Of a stretch of 37,068 bases of DNA, positions 24,507-33,899 are shown in pieces. How positions within the stretch are numbered: the stretch's first letter is position 1; each line of letters begins with the position of its first letter. Below the pieces are notes generated by a model. That model searched no databases, was not told the origin of the DNA, and saw only the letters and a program-made list of their open reading frames with translations. A program made the position numbers and the translations under genes. This DNA comes from an uncultured Bacilli bacterium. Lineage in GTDB: Bacteria; Bacillota_I; Bacilli_A; RF39; UBA660. The stretch lies in NCBI GenBank assembly GCA_947624045.1, contig CANQIL010000014.1, forward strand, positions 1 to 37,068, written 5' to 3'.

Positions 24507-25193
24507 ATGTTTTTTATTGAGTTTTTAAAAGAGTTTTTTTGCTTTACTGGTAGTTATTCTAATGAAGTTTTTCCAGAACCCTTAACGCCAGATGAAGAAG
24601 AAAAGTGTATAAAACTTAAAATGGAAGGGAATATGGAAGCTAGAAATAAGCTAATTGAGCATAACTTACGGTTAGTTGCCCATATAGTTAAAAAATTTGA
24701 AACTAAATATGTTGATAATGATGATTTAATTAGTATTGGGACAATAGGCTTAATCAAAGGAGTAGATACATTCTCTCCAGATAGAGGTGTTAAAATAACA
24801 ACCTATTGTGCTCGTTGTATTGAAAATGAAGTTTTGATGTTTTTTAGAAGTAATAATAAATATGCCAAAGATATTTCTATAAATGAATCAATTGGTTTTG
24901 ATAAAGATGGTAATGAAATCGCTATAATTGATGTCTTAAAAGCCCCTAAACCTGATTTTACTATGGATATTGATATGAAAGATAATATTAATTTATTAAA
25001 AGAGTATATGAATGTTTTAACTAAAAGAGAAAAAGAAATCTTAATAAAAAGATATGGTCTTTTAAATAATGAAGAAGAAACCCAAAAAACAATTTCTAAA
25101 AAACTAGGTATATCTCGTAGTTATGTGTCAAGAATAGAAAAGAGAGCTTTAACTAAAATATTAAGAGAATTTATTAAAAATAATAAGTTCTAA
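24507..25193 (+). CDS. sigK: Sporulation sigma factor K (pro-sigma-K)
   Basis: This 228-residue protein directs late mother-cell transcription during sporulation. Region 2 contains RNKLIEHNLRLVAHIVKKFE and DLISIGTIGLIKGVDTF, nearly identical to Bacillus sigma-K. Region 4 ends LGISRSYVSRIEKRALTKI. The IDVLKAPKPDF stretch also matches the sigma-K pattern. The N-terminus MFFIEFLKEFFCFTGSYSNE is hydrophobic and looks like a short pro-sequence removed by intramembrane proteolysis. The gene is uninterrupted, so there is no skin-type element. The PEPLTPDEE segment aligns with the mature start of Bacillus sigma-K. Sigma-E is the main alternative but the pro-sequence and region between 2 and 4 favour K. 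Confidence 0.88.
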   Translation: MFFIEFLKEFFCFTGSYSNEVFPEPLTPDEEEKCIKLKMEGNMEARNKLIEHNLRLVAHIVKKFETKYVDNDDLISIGTIGLIKGVDTFSPDRGVKITTYCARCIENEVLMFFRSNNKYAKDISINESIGFDKDGNEIAIIDVLKAPKPDFTMDIDMKDNINLLKEYMNVLTKREKEILIKRYGLLNNEEETQKTISKKLGISRSYVSRIEKRALTKILREFIKNNKF

Positions 25194-25218
25194 ACTGTAA
25201 AGTCGCTTTTTGTCGATA

Positions 25219-25247
25219 TAGACAATTCCTTAAAAAATGGTTATAAT
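25219..25247 (+). promoter_or_regulatory. Promoter of the polysaccharide deacetylase gene, with overlapping inverted repeat
   Basis: TAGACA (25219-25224), 17 bases, TATAAT (25242-25247). A perfect TTGTC-N6-GACAA inverted repeat (25210-25225) overlaps the -35 and may be an operator. Confidence 0.6.
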
Positions 25248-25292
25248 TATATTAGTTAGATTTAGTTGAGTTAAGTTAGTGAGCGTGGTATT

Positions 25293-26738
25293 ATGGGAGT
25301 AAGAAAAAATACTACAAGAGTTAAAAAAGTAAGAATATTAAGAGAAGATGCCAAGAAAAATTTTATTATTTGGGGCTTAGTATTAGTTTTATCATTAGTT
25401 GCCTTTTTCATTTTTGAGTATCTATTAATGCCGCAGATTAATTTAAAAGGTAAAAGTACTGTAGTAATTAATTATAAGGAAAAATATAATGAAAAGGGTT
25501 ATGAAGCTGAGTTTTTAGGTGATGATATTTCTAAAGATGTTAAAACTAGTGGTAAAGTTAACTCTAAGAAGTTAGGTACTTATGAGATTACTTATACAGT
25601 TAAAGCCGGTATATTTAAAAGAAAAGCCGTAAGAAAAGTAATAGTAAAAGATATAACTAAGCCTGAGATTACTTTAGTTAGTAAAGATGATATTTATGTT
25701 TGTCCCGGTAAGAAGTATGAACAAGAAGAATACAAAGCTACTGATAATTATGATGGTGATATTACTAAGAGGGTAAAAGTTAATGAAGAAGAAGATAAAA
25801 TTACCTATACTGTAACGGATAAAGCTGGTAATACAGAAAGTGTTAGTCGTAAAATTATTTATAAAGATATAACTAAACCTGAGTTAGCCTTAGAGGGTAG
25901 TGGTGTTACTTATATTTTTGTAGGAGATGATTATCAAGAAGCAGGGTTTAATGCTACGGATAACTGTGATGGAAATTTAAGTGAAAATGTTAAAGTAGAA
26001 GGTAGTGTTAATAATGATAAAGTAGGTGAGTATACTTTAAAATATACAGTTAGTGATAAAGCTAATAATTCAACAACAGTGGAAAGAAAAGTAGTTGTTT
26101 CTGAAAAGACTAATAATGGTGCCGTTTACTTAACTTTTGATGATGGCCCTAAACAGGGAACAACTAATGTTATTCTAGATATTTTAAGAGAAGAGGGTGT
26201 TAAAGCTACTTTCTTCGTTACCAATGGTGGACCAGATGAGCTTATAAAGAGGATTTATGATGAGGGTCATACGGTAGCGTTACATACGGCTAGCCATAAT
26301 TATTCTGTAGTTTATGCTTCAGTTGATGCTTATTTTAATGATTTATATTCTGTTTCTGACCGTGTTAAAAGAATAACGGGCTATGAAGCTAAAATAATTC
26401 GTTTTCCAGGAGGTTCTAGTAATACAGTTAGTAGAAAATACCAAGTCGGTATCATGAGTACTTTAACTAAAGAAGTATTAAATAGAGGATTTAGATATTT
26501 TGACTGGAACATTTCATCAGGTGATGCAGAAAGTGGTAATCATACCGCTAGTGAAATAACTAATAATGTTACTAGCAGTCTTTCTAAAAATAGAGCTAAT
26601 GTTGTCTTAATGCATGATATTAAAACCTATACAAGAGATGCTCTAAGAGATATCATTCACTATGCTAAAAATAATGGTTATCACTTTGAAAAGATAACTA
26701 TGACAACACCAATGGTTACGCAACGAGTAAATAATTAG
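25293..26738 (+). CDS. Membrane-anchored polysaccharide deacetylase with three Ig-like repeats
   Basis: This 481-residue protein has a cytoplasmic basic head, one membrane segment (about 28-50), and three Ig-like repeats of the DUF5011 kind (about 58-125, 126-195, 197-272; recurrent TDNxDGxI/L and YTVxDKAGN). The C-terminal NodB domain (about 275-475) has the first motif YLTFDDGPKQG, metal-binding HTASHNYS, RFPGGSS and a late VLMHDIK. It would remove acetyl groups from cell-wall glycan outside the cell. Peptidoglycan N-acetylglucosamine is the usual substrate, and a role in spore or vegetative wall is possible given adjacent sigK. The ribosome site is weak (GAGCGTGG). Confidence 0.88.
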   Translation: MGVRKNTTRVKKVRILREDAKKNFIIWGLVLVLSLVAFFIFEYLLMPQINLKGKSTVVINYKEKYNEKGYEAEFLGDDISKDVKTSGKVNSKKLGTYEITYTVKAGIFKRKAVRKVIVKDITKPEITLVSKDDIYVCPGKKYEQEEYKATDNYDGDITKRVKVNEEEDKITYTVTDKAGNTESVSRKIIYKDITKPELALEGSGVTYIFVGDDYQEAGFNATDNCDGNLSENVKVEGSVNNDKVGEYTLKYTVSDKANNSTTVERKVVVSEKTNNGAVYLTFDDGPKQGTTNVILDILREEGVKATFFVTNGGPDELIKRIYDEGHTVALHTASHNYSVVYASVDAYFNDLYSVSDRVKRITGYEAKIIRFPGGSSNTVSRKYQVGIMSTLTKEVLNRGFRYFDWNISSGDAESGNHTASEITNNVTSSLSKNRANVVLMHDIKTYTRDALRDIIHYAKNNGYHFEKITMTTPMVTQRVNN

Positions 26739-26783
26739 ACAAATATTAACTTTTTATATATAATAAAGTTTAGGTGATTTTTG

Positions 26784-27302
26784 ATGGGAATTTTTAAACC
26801 TACAATGTATAAAAAAAATATTTTTGAAATTAACTATGAAAAACTAAAAGACATGGGAATTACTTGTTTAGTTTTTGATTTAGATAATACTTTAGGTTTA
26901 ATTGAAAATGAAAGATGTCCTTTAAAAACAAAAAAGCTAATTAAAAAATTACAAGAAGACTTCTTAATTTTGATTAGCTCTAACAATACTAAAAAAAGAA
27001 TTACTCCTTATTTAAAGGATTTAGGTATAGGAGGAGAGTCTTTAAGTTTTAAGCCCTTAACTTTTTCTCTTAGAAAAATTAAGAAAAAATATAATTTGAA
27101 GAAAAAAGAAATGGCTATGATAGGGGACCAAATTGTAACAGATATATTATGTGGTAATAGATTTCACATAGTAACAGTTTTAACTGACCCACTTGGTACT
27201 AAAGATTTAAAAATTACGGGTCTTAATAGAAAAATTGAAGCCAAGATTTTGAAAAAATATGAAAAACGTGGTTTATTGGAGCGTGGAAAATATTATGAAT
27301 GA
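26784..27302 (+). CDS. yqeG: YqeG family HAD phosphatase
   Basis: ATG 26784 is 6 bases after AGGTGA, so the TTG at 26781 is rejected. The 172-residue product has HAD motif I VFDLDNTLG, motif II SSNN, a lysine in KKRITPYLKDL and motif III AMIGDQIVTDI. YqeG members act as phosphatases of small metabolites such as phosphatidylglycerophosphate-like or unassigned substrates. It overlaps yqeH by 8 bases, the same pairing as in Bacillus. Confidence 0.9.
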   Translation: MGIFKPTMYKKNIFEINYEKLKDMGITCLVFDLDNTLGLIENERCPLKTKKLIKKLQEDFLILISSNNTKKRITPYLKDLGIGGESLSFKPLTFSLRKIKKKYNLKKKEMAMIGDQIVTDILCGNRFHIVTVLTDPLGTKDLKITGLNRKIEAKILKKYEKRGLLERGKYYE

Positions 27303-28302
27303 AAAACGATGTAGTGGTTGTGGTGTGTTGCTGCAAGATGAAAATGTTTTGCAAGAAGGATATACAACATCTTTAGAAAATGATATTTGTCAAAGATGTT
27401 TTCGGATGAAAAATTATGGTGAATATCAAGTAGTAACTAAGTCTAATGAAGAATACTTAAATATTTTAAAAAGTGTTGGTGAAACTAAAGATTTAGTTTT
27501 ATATGTTACTGATTTACTAAATTTAGAAAGAAACTTAGAACAAATTAGAAATATAATTCCTAATAAAATGATTTTAGTTTTAAATAAAAAAGATGTCTTA
27601 CCTAAGTCAGTAAAAGAAGATAAATTAAAAAAATATTTAGCTGATAAGAATATTTTATTTGAAGAGATTATTGTTATTAGTGCTAATAAAAATTATAATA
27701 TTGACTATTTATTAAAGAGAATAAAGTTTTATCAAACTTCTAAAAATGTCTATGTAGTAGGGCATACTAACGCAGGCAAAAGTAGTTTAATAAATAAGCT
27801 TATCAAAAACTATTCCGATAGTACTAGAGAGCTTACTATGTCGCCTTTACCATCAACTACACTTTCTTTAATGAAAATTGAACTTAATGATTACTTAACT
27901 TTAATAGATACGCCTGGTTTAGTAGAAAGTGGCTCTATTTTAAATCATATCGATGAGAAGTTAGTAAAGAAAATATCTCCTACTAAAGAAATAAAACCTC
28001 GTACTTATCAACTTCGCAAGAATCAGTCTATTATAATTGAAGATATCATTAGAATAGATTATGTAAGTGGTGAGAAAAATAGTTTTACTTTATTTATTTC
28101 TAATGATTTAAAAGTAAAAAGATTACTTAATTTATTTAATAATGATGAGTTAAAAGAGTTAAACAAAACTACTTATGAACTTAAGTATGATGAAGATTTA
28201 GTTATAAATGGTCTTGGTTTTATTAAAATAGTTAATAAAGGTACAATAGATATTTATATTGATAAAGATGTAGAAACATTTACCCGTAAATCTTTAATTT
28301 AA
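27295..28302 (+). CDS. yqeH: YqeH circularly permuted GTPase, ribosome biogenesis
   Basis: ATG 27295 overlaps the yqeG stop and gives MNEKRCSGCG. The longer frame from 27259 lies inside yqeG and is rejected. The 335-residue protein assists 30S subunit assembly. It begins with a zinc finger (CSGCG ... CQRCFRMKNYGE). The GTPase motifs are permuted: NKKDVL (G4) and SANKNYNI (G5) come before GHTNAGKSS (G1) and DTPGL (G3). The C-terminal domain follows. Length is slightly short for the family. A hairpin terminator follows. Confidence 0.93.
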   Translation: MNEKRCSGCGVLLQDENVLQEGYTTSLENDICQRCFRMKNYGEYQVVTKSNEEYLNILKSVGETKDLVLYVTDLLNLERNLEQIRNIIPNKMILVLNKKDVLPKSVKEDKLKKYLADKNILFEEIIVISANKNYNIDYLLKRIKFYQTSKNVYVVGHTNAGKSSLINKLIKNYSDSTRELTMSPLPSTTLSLMKIELNDYLTLIDTPGLVESGSILNHIDEKLVKKISPTKEIKPRTYQLRKNQSIIIEDIIRIDYVSGEKNSFTLFISNDLKVKRLLNLFNNDELKELNKTTYELKYDEDLVINGLGFIKIVNKGTIDIYIDKDVETFTRKSLI

Positions 28303-28309
28303 AATAAGT

Positions 28310-28338
28310 AAAAAGATATTTCCCTTATCTTTTTCTTT
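28310..28338 (+). terminator. Intrinsic terminator of yqeH
   Basis: AAAAAGATA (28310-28318) pairs with TATCTTTTT (28326-28334) with a 7-base loop and T-rich tail. Confidence 0.75.
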
Positions 28339-28349
28339 TGATTAAAAAT

Positions 28350-28486
28350 TAAAAAACAACCTTAATGGCTGCTTCTTAAGCGGCGCGTGGCGCCAACACG
28401 GGGTTGATCCACTAATTAAATTAATAGACCAAATGGATATAAAAATAATTATATCAACATCACAAGATAAATATCTTGCTTTGCAT
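28350..28486 (-). ncRNA. Candidate structured small RNA of unknown class
   Basis: On the minus strand a consensus promoter (28492-28520) predicts transcription from about 28486. The transcript can form CAAGATA/TATCTTG, GATATAA/TTATATC and ATCCA/TGGAT hairpins. It ends in a GC-rich three-way element: outer stem CAACC (28406-28402) with GGTTG (28361-28357), inner hairpins GGCGC-CAC-GCGCC and GCTT-AAG-AAGC, then six T (28356-28351). No gene follows on this strand, so a riboswitch is unlikely. The segment AAGAAGCAGCC recalls signal recognition particle RNA but the rest of domain IV does not fit. No long reading frame starts after the promoter. Confidence 0.5.
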
Positions 28487-28491
28487 AAAAT

Positions 28492-28520
28492 AATATACAC
28501 TAAGAATACTAAAAAGTCAA
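28492..28520 (-). promoter_or_regulatory. Minus-strand promoter of the candidate small RNA
   Basis: Read on the minus strand: TTGACT (28520-28515), exactly 17 bases, TATATT (28497-28492). Confidence 0.65.
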
Positions 28521-28575
28521 GTAGAAAAAAATGTTTCAAAAGTATTGCGTTTTGCTAGTAAATATTATAATTATT

Positions 28576-28618
28576 AATTGAGGCGTGCCTAGGAAACTTT
28601 TGAAGCCCTAGGTCTTTT
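28576..28618 (+). terminator. Hairpin with T-run in the 28303-28693 intergenic region
   Basis: GCCTAGG and CCTAGGT arms flank a 13-base loop and are followed by TCTTTTT. Because CCTAGG is a palindrome the structure is possible on both strands. The upstream TTCAAAAGT (28535-28543) is also complementary to ACTTTTGAA in the loop, so a longer structured element is possible. The transcript it would end is unclear. Confidence 0.4.
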
Positions 28619-28658
28619 TCAATTTTATAAAAATATGTATCAAAATTAGTGAAACTCA

Positions 28659-28667
28659 TGGTATAAT
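28659..28667 (+). promoter_or_regulatory. Extended -10 promoter of the gene at 28694
   Basis: TG-G-TATAAT, with no clear -35. The ribosome site GAGGAA precedes the start. Confidence 0.6.
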
Positions 28668-28693
28668 ATTTTCCGTGTAAAAGAGGAATAACT

Positions 28694-29248
28694 ATGAAAA
28701 GTATTGAAAAAATTAAAGAAGAATATGCATTATTTGAAAGTGATGCCGAGAAAGCCTCTTCTAATATAGAAGATGTTTATGGTTACATAGGACAAGCTAT
28801 TAGAGAAATAGATGAAGATAGAGTTGATATTATTAAAGCTATTAAAACTAATTGTCTTAGAAAATTAAGAGGGAAGATTTGTAATATAATAAGCTTTCAA
28901 AAAGAAGATATAGCTTATTATGATGAAGATAATGCTTTTTTAAATGATGAAGTAGATTTAAATTTAATTTATAAATATTATTTTTCTACTATGGCTCAAG
29001 TTTTGTCTTCAGAAAATATTTGTGATATTACTAAACTATTTGATTTTACAGTTAAAAGTTATCAAAGTAATGTAGATTATTTAGAAGAAAAAAGAGAAAT
29101 ATTAGACTGTCAAAGAAGTTTTATTTCTTATACCGGAGTCGTAGAAGAAGATGAGTCTGTTCTTAGTTTTCAAGAGTTTTTTAAAGAAGAAATAGGACGT
29201 ATTACTTCACAAAAAGAAAGTAGTAAAAGTAAGATAAAAGTGCTATAA
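28694..29248 (+). CDS. Unknown acidic helical protein upstream of dnaG
   Basis: This 184-residue protein is mostly helical and acidic, without signal peptide, membrane segment or a motif I recognise. AAGAGGAA precedes ATG. It ends 30 bases before dnaG, and a perfect extended -10 for dnaG overlaps its stop codon, so dnaG can be expressed with or without it. Position next to the primase/sigma operon is the only context. Confidence 0.75.
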   Translation: MKSIEKIKEEYALFESDAEKASSNIEDVYGYIGQAIREIDEDRVDIIKAIKTNCLRKLRGKICNIISFQKEDIAYYDEDNAFLNDEVDLNLIYKYYFSTMAQVLSSENICDITKLFDFTVKSYQSNVDYLEEKREILDCQRSFISYTGVVEEDESVLSFQEFFKEEIGRITSQKESSKSKIKVL

Positions 29249-29249
29249 T
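29241..29249 (+). promoter_or_regulatory. Extended -10 promoter of dnaG-rpoD-trmK
   Basis: TG-C-TATAAT overlaps the stop codon of the preceding gene. The ribosome site GAGGAAGTGA (29263-29272) follows. Confidence 0.6.
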
Positions 29250-29278
29250 AAGAAGAAATTACGAGGAAGTGATTTTTA

Positions 29279-31000
29279 GTGGATAATCTAGCTAACGTCA
29301 TACGTAGTAAAGTAGATATAGTTGATATTATTGGCGAGAGAATCTCACTAACAGCTAAGGGCAAAAACTTCTTTGGTGTTTGTCCTTTTCATGATGACTC
29401 TAATCCTTCCCTTTGTGTATCTAGAGAAAAACAAATTTATACGTGCTTTTCTTGTCATGCTACTGGTAATGTTTATACTTTTTTAATGAACTATGAACAT
29501 ATGGAATTTCCCGAAGTATTAAAATATTTAGGCGATAGAGTAGGCGTTTTAGTAGAAAACGCTAAGTATACTAAGAAAAATAATAAATTTACTAAACTAT
29601 ATGATGCTTATACATTAGCTAGTAAGTTTTATCAAAATAACTTAAATAGTTCCTATGGTAAAGAAGCTAAAAAATACTTAGCGAGTAGAGGTATAACCGA
29701 AGATGTTATTAAAGAGTTTGAAATTGGCCTTTCCTTAGATAAAGCCGATGATTTAGTTACTCTTCTTTCCAAAAAAGGCTATGATTTAAAAACTTTAAAT
29801 GATATCGGACTTGCCAGTAGTAATCATGATACTTATCGTGATAGGATAATGTTTAGCTTATATGATGCCTTTGGTAAGACCGTTGGTTTTAGTGGTCGTA
29901 TATATAAAGACAATAATCAAAATAAATATCTTAATACCAAAGAAACGGAGATTTTCAAAAAAGGTGAACTACTTTATCATTATCATATAGCTAAAGATGA
30001 ATGTCGTCTTAAAAAAAGTGTTATAGTTATGGAAGGCTTTATGGACGTAATTAGAGCTAGTACAATAGGTATTCGTAATACCGTTGCCTTAATGGGAACA
30101 GCGCTTACTAAAGAACAAATAACTTTACTAAAACGCCTTTCTAACAATATTATTTTATGTCTTGATGGTGATGATGCCGGAGTTCATGCTACTTTAAATA
30201 TTGGTGAAGTTTTAGGTGCAGAAAATATTGAAGTAAAAGTAATTTCCTTGCCTAATCCCGATGACCCTGACACTTTCATTTTAAATAACGGTGCCGAAAA
30301 ATTTAATAATCTTTTATCATCGGCCTTAAATTTTTCTGATTACAAAATGCTTAAACTACGAGAAAATGTTGATTTTCGTAGTGATGAAGAAAAAGCTAAT
30401 TACATAAACTCTGTTTTAAAAGAAATGGTTAAAATTACTGATGAAATTCGTATCGAAGTTATGTTAAAAAGACTTGCAAAAGAGTTTGATATAGGTTATA
30501 ATACACTACAAATGCGTCTTTATAGTTTTAAAAAATCTACTGAAGAAAAGCAAAATGTTAAAACTCCGGTAAAAAAAGATGTTAAAAAGAAAGATAAGTA
30601 TGTAAAAGCCGTGGAACAAATTCTCTACTTTATGCTTAATAATGACTGGGTTATTTCCCAAGTTGAAAAAGAAAAATTAATTCTTTCTGAAGAAGCTATG
30701 CGTAAGACTTGTAGTGAAATAATTTATTTTTATAAGCAAAATGGTTTTATAAATGTGGCTGATTTTTACACTTATGTTAGTGATAAAGACGATATTTTAG
30801 TTTTACTTAATAGCATTTTAGCTGATGGGTATAATGATAAGACTACTAAGGAAGAGCTTAATCTTTATTTTAAAGCTGTAAAAGATTATACTGTTAAACA
30901 AGAAATAAAAAGATTAAATACGCTTTTACGAAAAGAAGTAGACCCGCTAGAGCAAGCTTTAATTGCTGAAAAGGTTAGAAAACTAAGGATAGGAGAATAG
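29279..31000 (+). CDS. dnaG: DNA primase
   Basis: This 573-residue protein synthesises RNA primers at the replication fork. The start is GTG 29279 after GAGGAAGTGA. The N-terminal zinc-binding domain has [10 protein letters not shown] and [16 protein letters not shown] catalytic core with TOPRIM motifs [13 protein letters not shown] and [11 protein letters not shown] spans about residues 110-420. A C-terminal helicase-binding region follows a lysine-rich linker (about 415-435). Length is normal. It is followed after 2 bases by rpoD, the classic macromolecular synthesis operon without rpsU. Confidence 0.95.
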   Translation: MDNLANVIRSKVDIVDIIGERISLTAKGKNFFGVCPFHDDSNPSLCVSREKQIYTCFSCHATGNVYTFLMNYEHMEFPEVLKYLGDRVGVLVENAKYTKKNNKFTKLYDAYTLASKFYQNNLNSSYGKEAKKYLASRGITEDVIKEFEIGLSLDKADDLVTLLSKKGYDLKTLNDIGLASSNHDTYRDRIMFSLYDAFGKTVGFSGRIYKDNNQNKYLNTKETEIFKKGELLYHYHIAKDECRLKKSVIVMEGFMDVIRASTIGIRNTVALMGTALTKEQITLLKRLSNNIILCLDGDDAGVHATLNIGEVLGAENIEVKVISLPNPDDPDTFILNNGAEKFNNLLSSALNFSDYKMLKLRENVDFRSDEEKANYINSVLKEMVKITDEIRIEVMLKRLAKEFDIGYNTLQMRLYSFKKSTEEKQNVKTPVKKDVKKKDKYVKAVEQILYFMLNNDWVISQVEKEKLILSEEAMRKTCSEIIYFYKQNGFINVADFYTYVSDKDDILVLLNSILADGYNDKTTKEELNLYFKAVKDYTVKQEIKRLNTLLRKEVDPLEQALIAEKVRKLRIGE

Positions 31001-31002
31001 GT

Positions 31003-32097
31003 ATGGTTGGAGAAATAAGAACTTTAGATGAAAGAAAAGAAAAATTACTAGCGTTAGGAAAACAACAAGGTTTTATTACTTATGAACAATTAGCTGAAGA
31101 ATTAAAAGGTCTAGAGATGGATAGTGATTCGCTTGATGAACTTTATAATGCTTTAGTAGACGCTAACATTGAAATTATCTCTGAAGATGGTTCAGATGAT
31201 GATGCTAGTGGTGAAGAAATAACAGAAAATATTGTCGTTGAAGATATTACAATGACTAAAGATGTTAAGATTAATGACCCCGTTAGAATGTACTTAAAGG
31301 AAATTGGTCGTATTAACTTGCTTACTAGTGATGAAGAATTTGAATATGCAAAAAGAGCAGAAGAGGGCGATGAAGAAGCTAAACGTATGCTTGCTGAATC
31401 TAACTTACGTCTAGTTGTAAGTATTGCTAAAAGATATGTTGGTAGAGGAATGCTTTTCTTAGATTTAATTCAAGAGGGTAATATTGGTTTGATGAAAGCC
31501 GTTGATAAATTTGACCCAACTAAAGGTTATAAATTTTCAACTTATGCCACTTGGTGGATAAGACAAGCAATTACGAGAGCTATTGCGGACCAAGCTCGTA
31601 CTATTCGTGTACCTGTTCATATGGTTGAAACAATTAATAAATTAGCTCGTATTCAAAGACAATTGACTCAAGAGTTAAATAGAGAGCCAACTGATGAAGA
31701 AATTGCTAAAAAGTTAGGTATTTCTATTGATAAAGTTCGTGAAGTTTATAAAATTTCTCAAGACCCTGTTTCTCTAGAAACACCAATTGGTGAAGAAGAT
31801 GATTCTCACTTAGGCGACTTTATTAAAGATGAACGTACAATGGGTCCCGAAGAATACGCAACTGTTGAAATGTTAAAAGAAGAATTAAGTGGTGTTTTAG
31901 CAACCTTAACGGAACGTGAAGAAAAAGTATTACGTTTAAGATTTGGTCTTGATGATGGTCAATGCCGTACCCTTGAAGAAGTAGGTCAAATTTTTGGAGT
32001 TACTCGTGAAAGAATACGTCAAATTGAAGCTAAAGCTCTACGTAAATTAAGACATCCATCTCGTTCTAGAAAATTAAAGGATTTTCTAACTAACTAA
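31003..32097 (+). CDS. rpoD: Primary sigma factor SigA/RpoD
   Basis: This 364-residue housekeeping sigma factor recruits RNA polymerase to the TTGACA/TATAAT promoters abundant here. It has an N-terminal region 1.1-like segment (about 1-80, acidic), region 1.2 ([16 protein letters not shown]), regions 2.1-2.4 ([48 protein letters not shown]), region 3 and region 4 with the helix-turn-helix [20 protein letters not shown]. Length is typical of Firmicute SigA. AGGAGAATAGGT precedes ATG. Its stop overlaps the trmK start by one base. Confidence 0.97.
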   Translation: MVGEIRTLDERKEKLLALGKQQGFITYEQLAEELKGLEMDSDSLDELYNALVDANIEIISEDGSDDDASGEEITENIVVEDITMTKDVKINDPVRMYLKEIGRINLLTSDEEFEYAKRAEEGDEEAKRMLAESNLRLVVSIAKRYVGRGMLFLDLIQEGNIGLMKAVDKFDPTKGYKFSTYATWWIRQAITRAIADQARTIRVPVHMVETINKLARIQRQLTQELNREPTDEEIAKKLGISIDKVREVYKISQDPVSLETPIGEEDDSHLGDFIKDERTMGPEEYATVEMLKEELSGVLATLTEREEKVLRLRFGLDDGQCRTLEEVGQIFGVTRERIRQIEAKALRKLRHPSRSRKLKDFLTN

Positions 32098-32762
32098 TGA
32101 AAATAAATGAACGCCTAAAATTAATTGGCGATTTAGTTGAAGATAAGCAAACTACCCTAGATATTGGCTGTGACCATGCCTTATTAGATATCTACTTAGT
32201 TAAAAAAAATAAAAACATCAAAGTAATTGCCTCTGATGTCAAAGAAGGCCCCCTAGAACAAGCAAGACTCAACATAAAAAGAGAAAAGCTAGATAACCAA
32301 ATTGAGCTTCGCCTAGGAAATGGCTTAGATACTTATACTGATGATGTTAACTGTGTAATTATCTCAGGAATGGGTGGTTTAAATATAATTGGTATTTTAA
32401 AAAACAATTTAAAAATAGCTAAACAAATTGACACCTTTATATTAAGCCCTAATAATTACTTAGAAGAAGTTAAAAGATTTTGCTGTAAAATAGGTTTTTA
32501 TATTGAAAAAGAAAAATTAGTTAAAGATAAGAAATTTATCTATCAAGTAGTTGTCTTTAAAAAAGGTAAAAAGAAATATACAAATAAAGAATATTTCTTT
32601 GGACCAATACTTTTACGAGAAAAAAATGACTTGTTCTTTTCCTATTACGAAAGAGAATTAAAGTCAAGAGAAATAATACTAAAGCTTTTACCCAAAAACT
32701 GTTTTACTAAAAGATTAAAAATAAAAAAAGAAATTAAGACTATTGAAGAAGAACTTCATTAG
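32097..32762 (+). CDS. trmK: tRNA (adenine22-N1)-methyltransferase
   Basis: This 221-residue SAM-dependent enzyme methylates N1 of A22 in tRNA. Motif I is TLDIGCDHALLDIYL, followed by VIASDVKEGPLEQAR. The catalytic-side motif is CVIISGMGGLNIIGIL and SPNNYLEEVKRFC comes later; all are hallmarks of the TrmK/YqfN family. The start overlaps the rpoD stop (TAATG). Gene order dnaG-sigA-trmK matches Bacillus. It ends in a 4-base tail-to-tail overlap with the next gene. Confidence 0.92.
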   Translation: MKINERLKLIGDLVEDKQTTLDIGCDHALLDIYLVKKNKNIKVIASDVKEGPLEQARLNIKREKLDNQIELRLGNGLDTYTDDVNCVIISGMGGLNIIGILKNNLKIAKQIDTFILSPNNYLEEVKRFCCKIGFYIEKEKLVKDKKFIYQVVVFKKGKKKYTNKEYFFGPILLREKNDLFFSYYERELKSREIILKLLPKNCFTKRLKIKKEIKTIEEELH

Positions 32763-33130
32763 GACTTAGTTTCTTTTTTTAAACTTACTCCAATCATACT
32801 ACCAAAAGTAGTACTCATTAATATTATTAAATAATAAATAATTATTGTTAATTTTAAAGGCTCGCTTAGTAATACTGTTGATACTAAAAAGATTAAAATC
32901 ATCATTAAAGAAAACTTTATTCCCTCTAAATAGCCTTTACTCTTAGCCATTCTTCCTAAGATAAATCCACTTACAAACATACTTATAATTAGAATAATAA
33001 TTTTAAAGACTTTATATACACTTTCATTCATTAAATTAAAATAATAAAGAGTAGTTATAAAAAGCATCGCACCAAGCAAATAAAGAAAAGTATAAAAAAG
33101 TCTTGAAAGATATTTTTTTAAATTAGTCAT
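32759..33130 (-). CDS. TIGR04086/YrzE-like four-helix membrane protein
   Basis: This 123-residue protein has hydrophobic helices at about 11-30, 40-60, 70-90 and 93-113. Glycines in the second and last helices (FVSGFILGRMAKSKGY, TTFGSMIG) and the GYLEGIKFSL turn fit the TIGR04086 family found widely in Firmicutes with unknown function. GAGGTGA precedes ATG 33130. It is divergent from the DUF421 gene and convergent with trmK. Confidence 0.75.
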   Translation of the reverse strand: MTNLKKYLSRLFYTFLYLLGAMLFITTLYYFNLMNESVYKVFKIIILIISMFVSGFILGRMAKSKGYLEGIKFSLMMILIFLVSTVLLSEPLKLTIIIYYLIILMSTTFGSMIGVSLKKETKS

Positions 33131-33205
33131 AAGTCACCTCACTACAGTTTATGTTATGTATAAAAAAATATGAAAAAGATAAAGCTAATAGTAGGTGATT
33201 TTTTA

Positions 33206-33859
33206 ATGGAATATTTTACTATATTTTTTAGAAGCATTTTATTTTATACTTTAATCGCAACAGTTTACCGACTAATGGGCAAAAGAGAAATAGGGGAATT
33301 ATCGATAATGGATTTTATTGTTTCTATTTTTATTGCGGAAATTGCGGCTATATCTATTGAAAATTATAAAAAAAGTATCCTAATTTCTATAATACCCATT
33401 TCTATTTTAGTTGCGCTTCAAATAGGCTTATCAGCCCTTTCTCTAAAAAGCAGTAAGATTCGTAACACCATTGATGGTACCCCATCTGTTATTATTAACC
33501 GGGGTAAAGTTAATTTTGAAGAGATGTTAAAACAAAGATATAACTTAGATGATTTACTAACGCAACTAAGAGATAAAGAAATAAAATCAATTGAAGAAGT
33601 TGACTATGCTATTTTAGAGACTAGTGGTAAATTAAGTGTCTTTAAAAAACAAGATGATAAAAAACATGTTTACCCCTTACCAGTAATAATTGATGGCGAA
33701 ATACAAGAAGACGTTCTTTATCAAATAAGAAAAAATAAAGTTTGGTTAGAAGAAGTTTTACGTAAAGAAAATAAAAGAGTAGAAAATGTTTTTTATGCTT
33801 TTTATCGTGACAAAAGATTATTTATCATAGAAAAAGATAAAGTCAATAATAAACTATAA
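33206..33859 (+). CDS. DUF421 (YetF-like) membrane protein
   Basis: ATG 33206 follows AGGTGAT (33192-33198), so the upstream ATG 33170 is rejected. The 217-residue protein has three N-terminal membrane helices (about 5-22, 30-50, 58-75) with the family motif RLMGKREIGELSIMDF. A soluble DUF421 domain follows (TPSVIINRGKVNFEEMLKQRYNLDDLLTQLR, VDYAILETSGKLSVFKK). YetF-type proteins are linked to spore germination or membrane stress in Bacilli but their biochemical role is unclear. Confidence 0.88.
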   Translation: MEYFTIFFRSILFYTLIATVYRLMGKREIGELSIMDFIVSIFIAEIAAISIENYKKSILISIIPISILVALQIGLSALSLKSSKIRNTIDGTPSVIINRGKVNFEEMLKQRYNLDDLLTQLRDKEIKSIEEVDYAILETSGKLSVFKKQDDKKHVYPLPVIIDGEIQEDVLYQIRKNKVWLEEVLRKENKRVENVFYAFYRDKRLFIIEKDKVNNKL

Positions 33860-33899
33860 TTCGACAAAAAATAAAGTTTATTAAATTTATAATAAGTTT

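Noticed and set aside
28350-28420. SRP RNA on the minus strand
   Set aside because: AAGAAGCAGCC matches the 3' side of SRP domain IV, but the 5' GGTCAGG side and the GGAA tetraloop are absent and local pairing forms other hairpins.
28342-28539. Minus-strand protein of 65 residues
   Set aside because: Its start lies upstream of a consensus minus-strand promoter, it has no good ribosome site, and it runs through GC-rich hairpins, so a non-coding RNA explains the region better.
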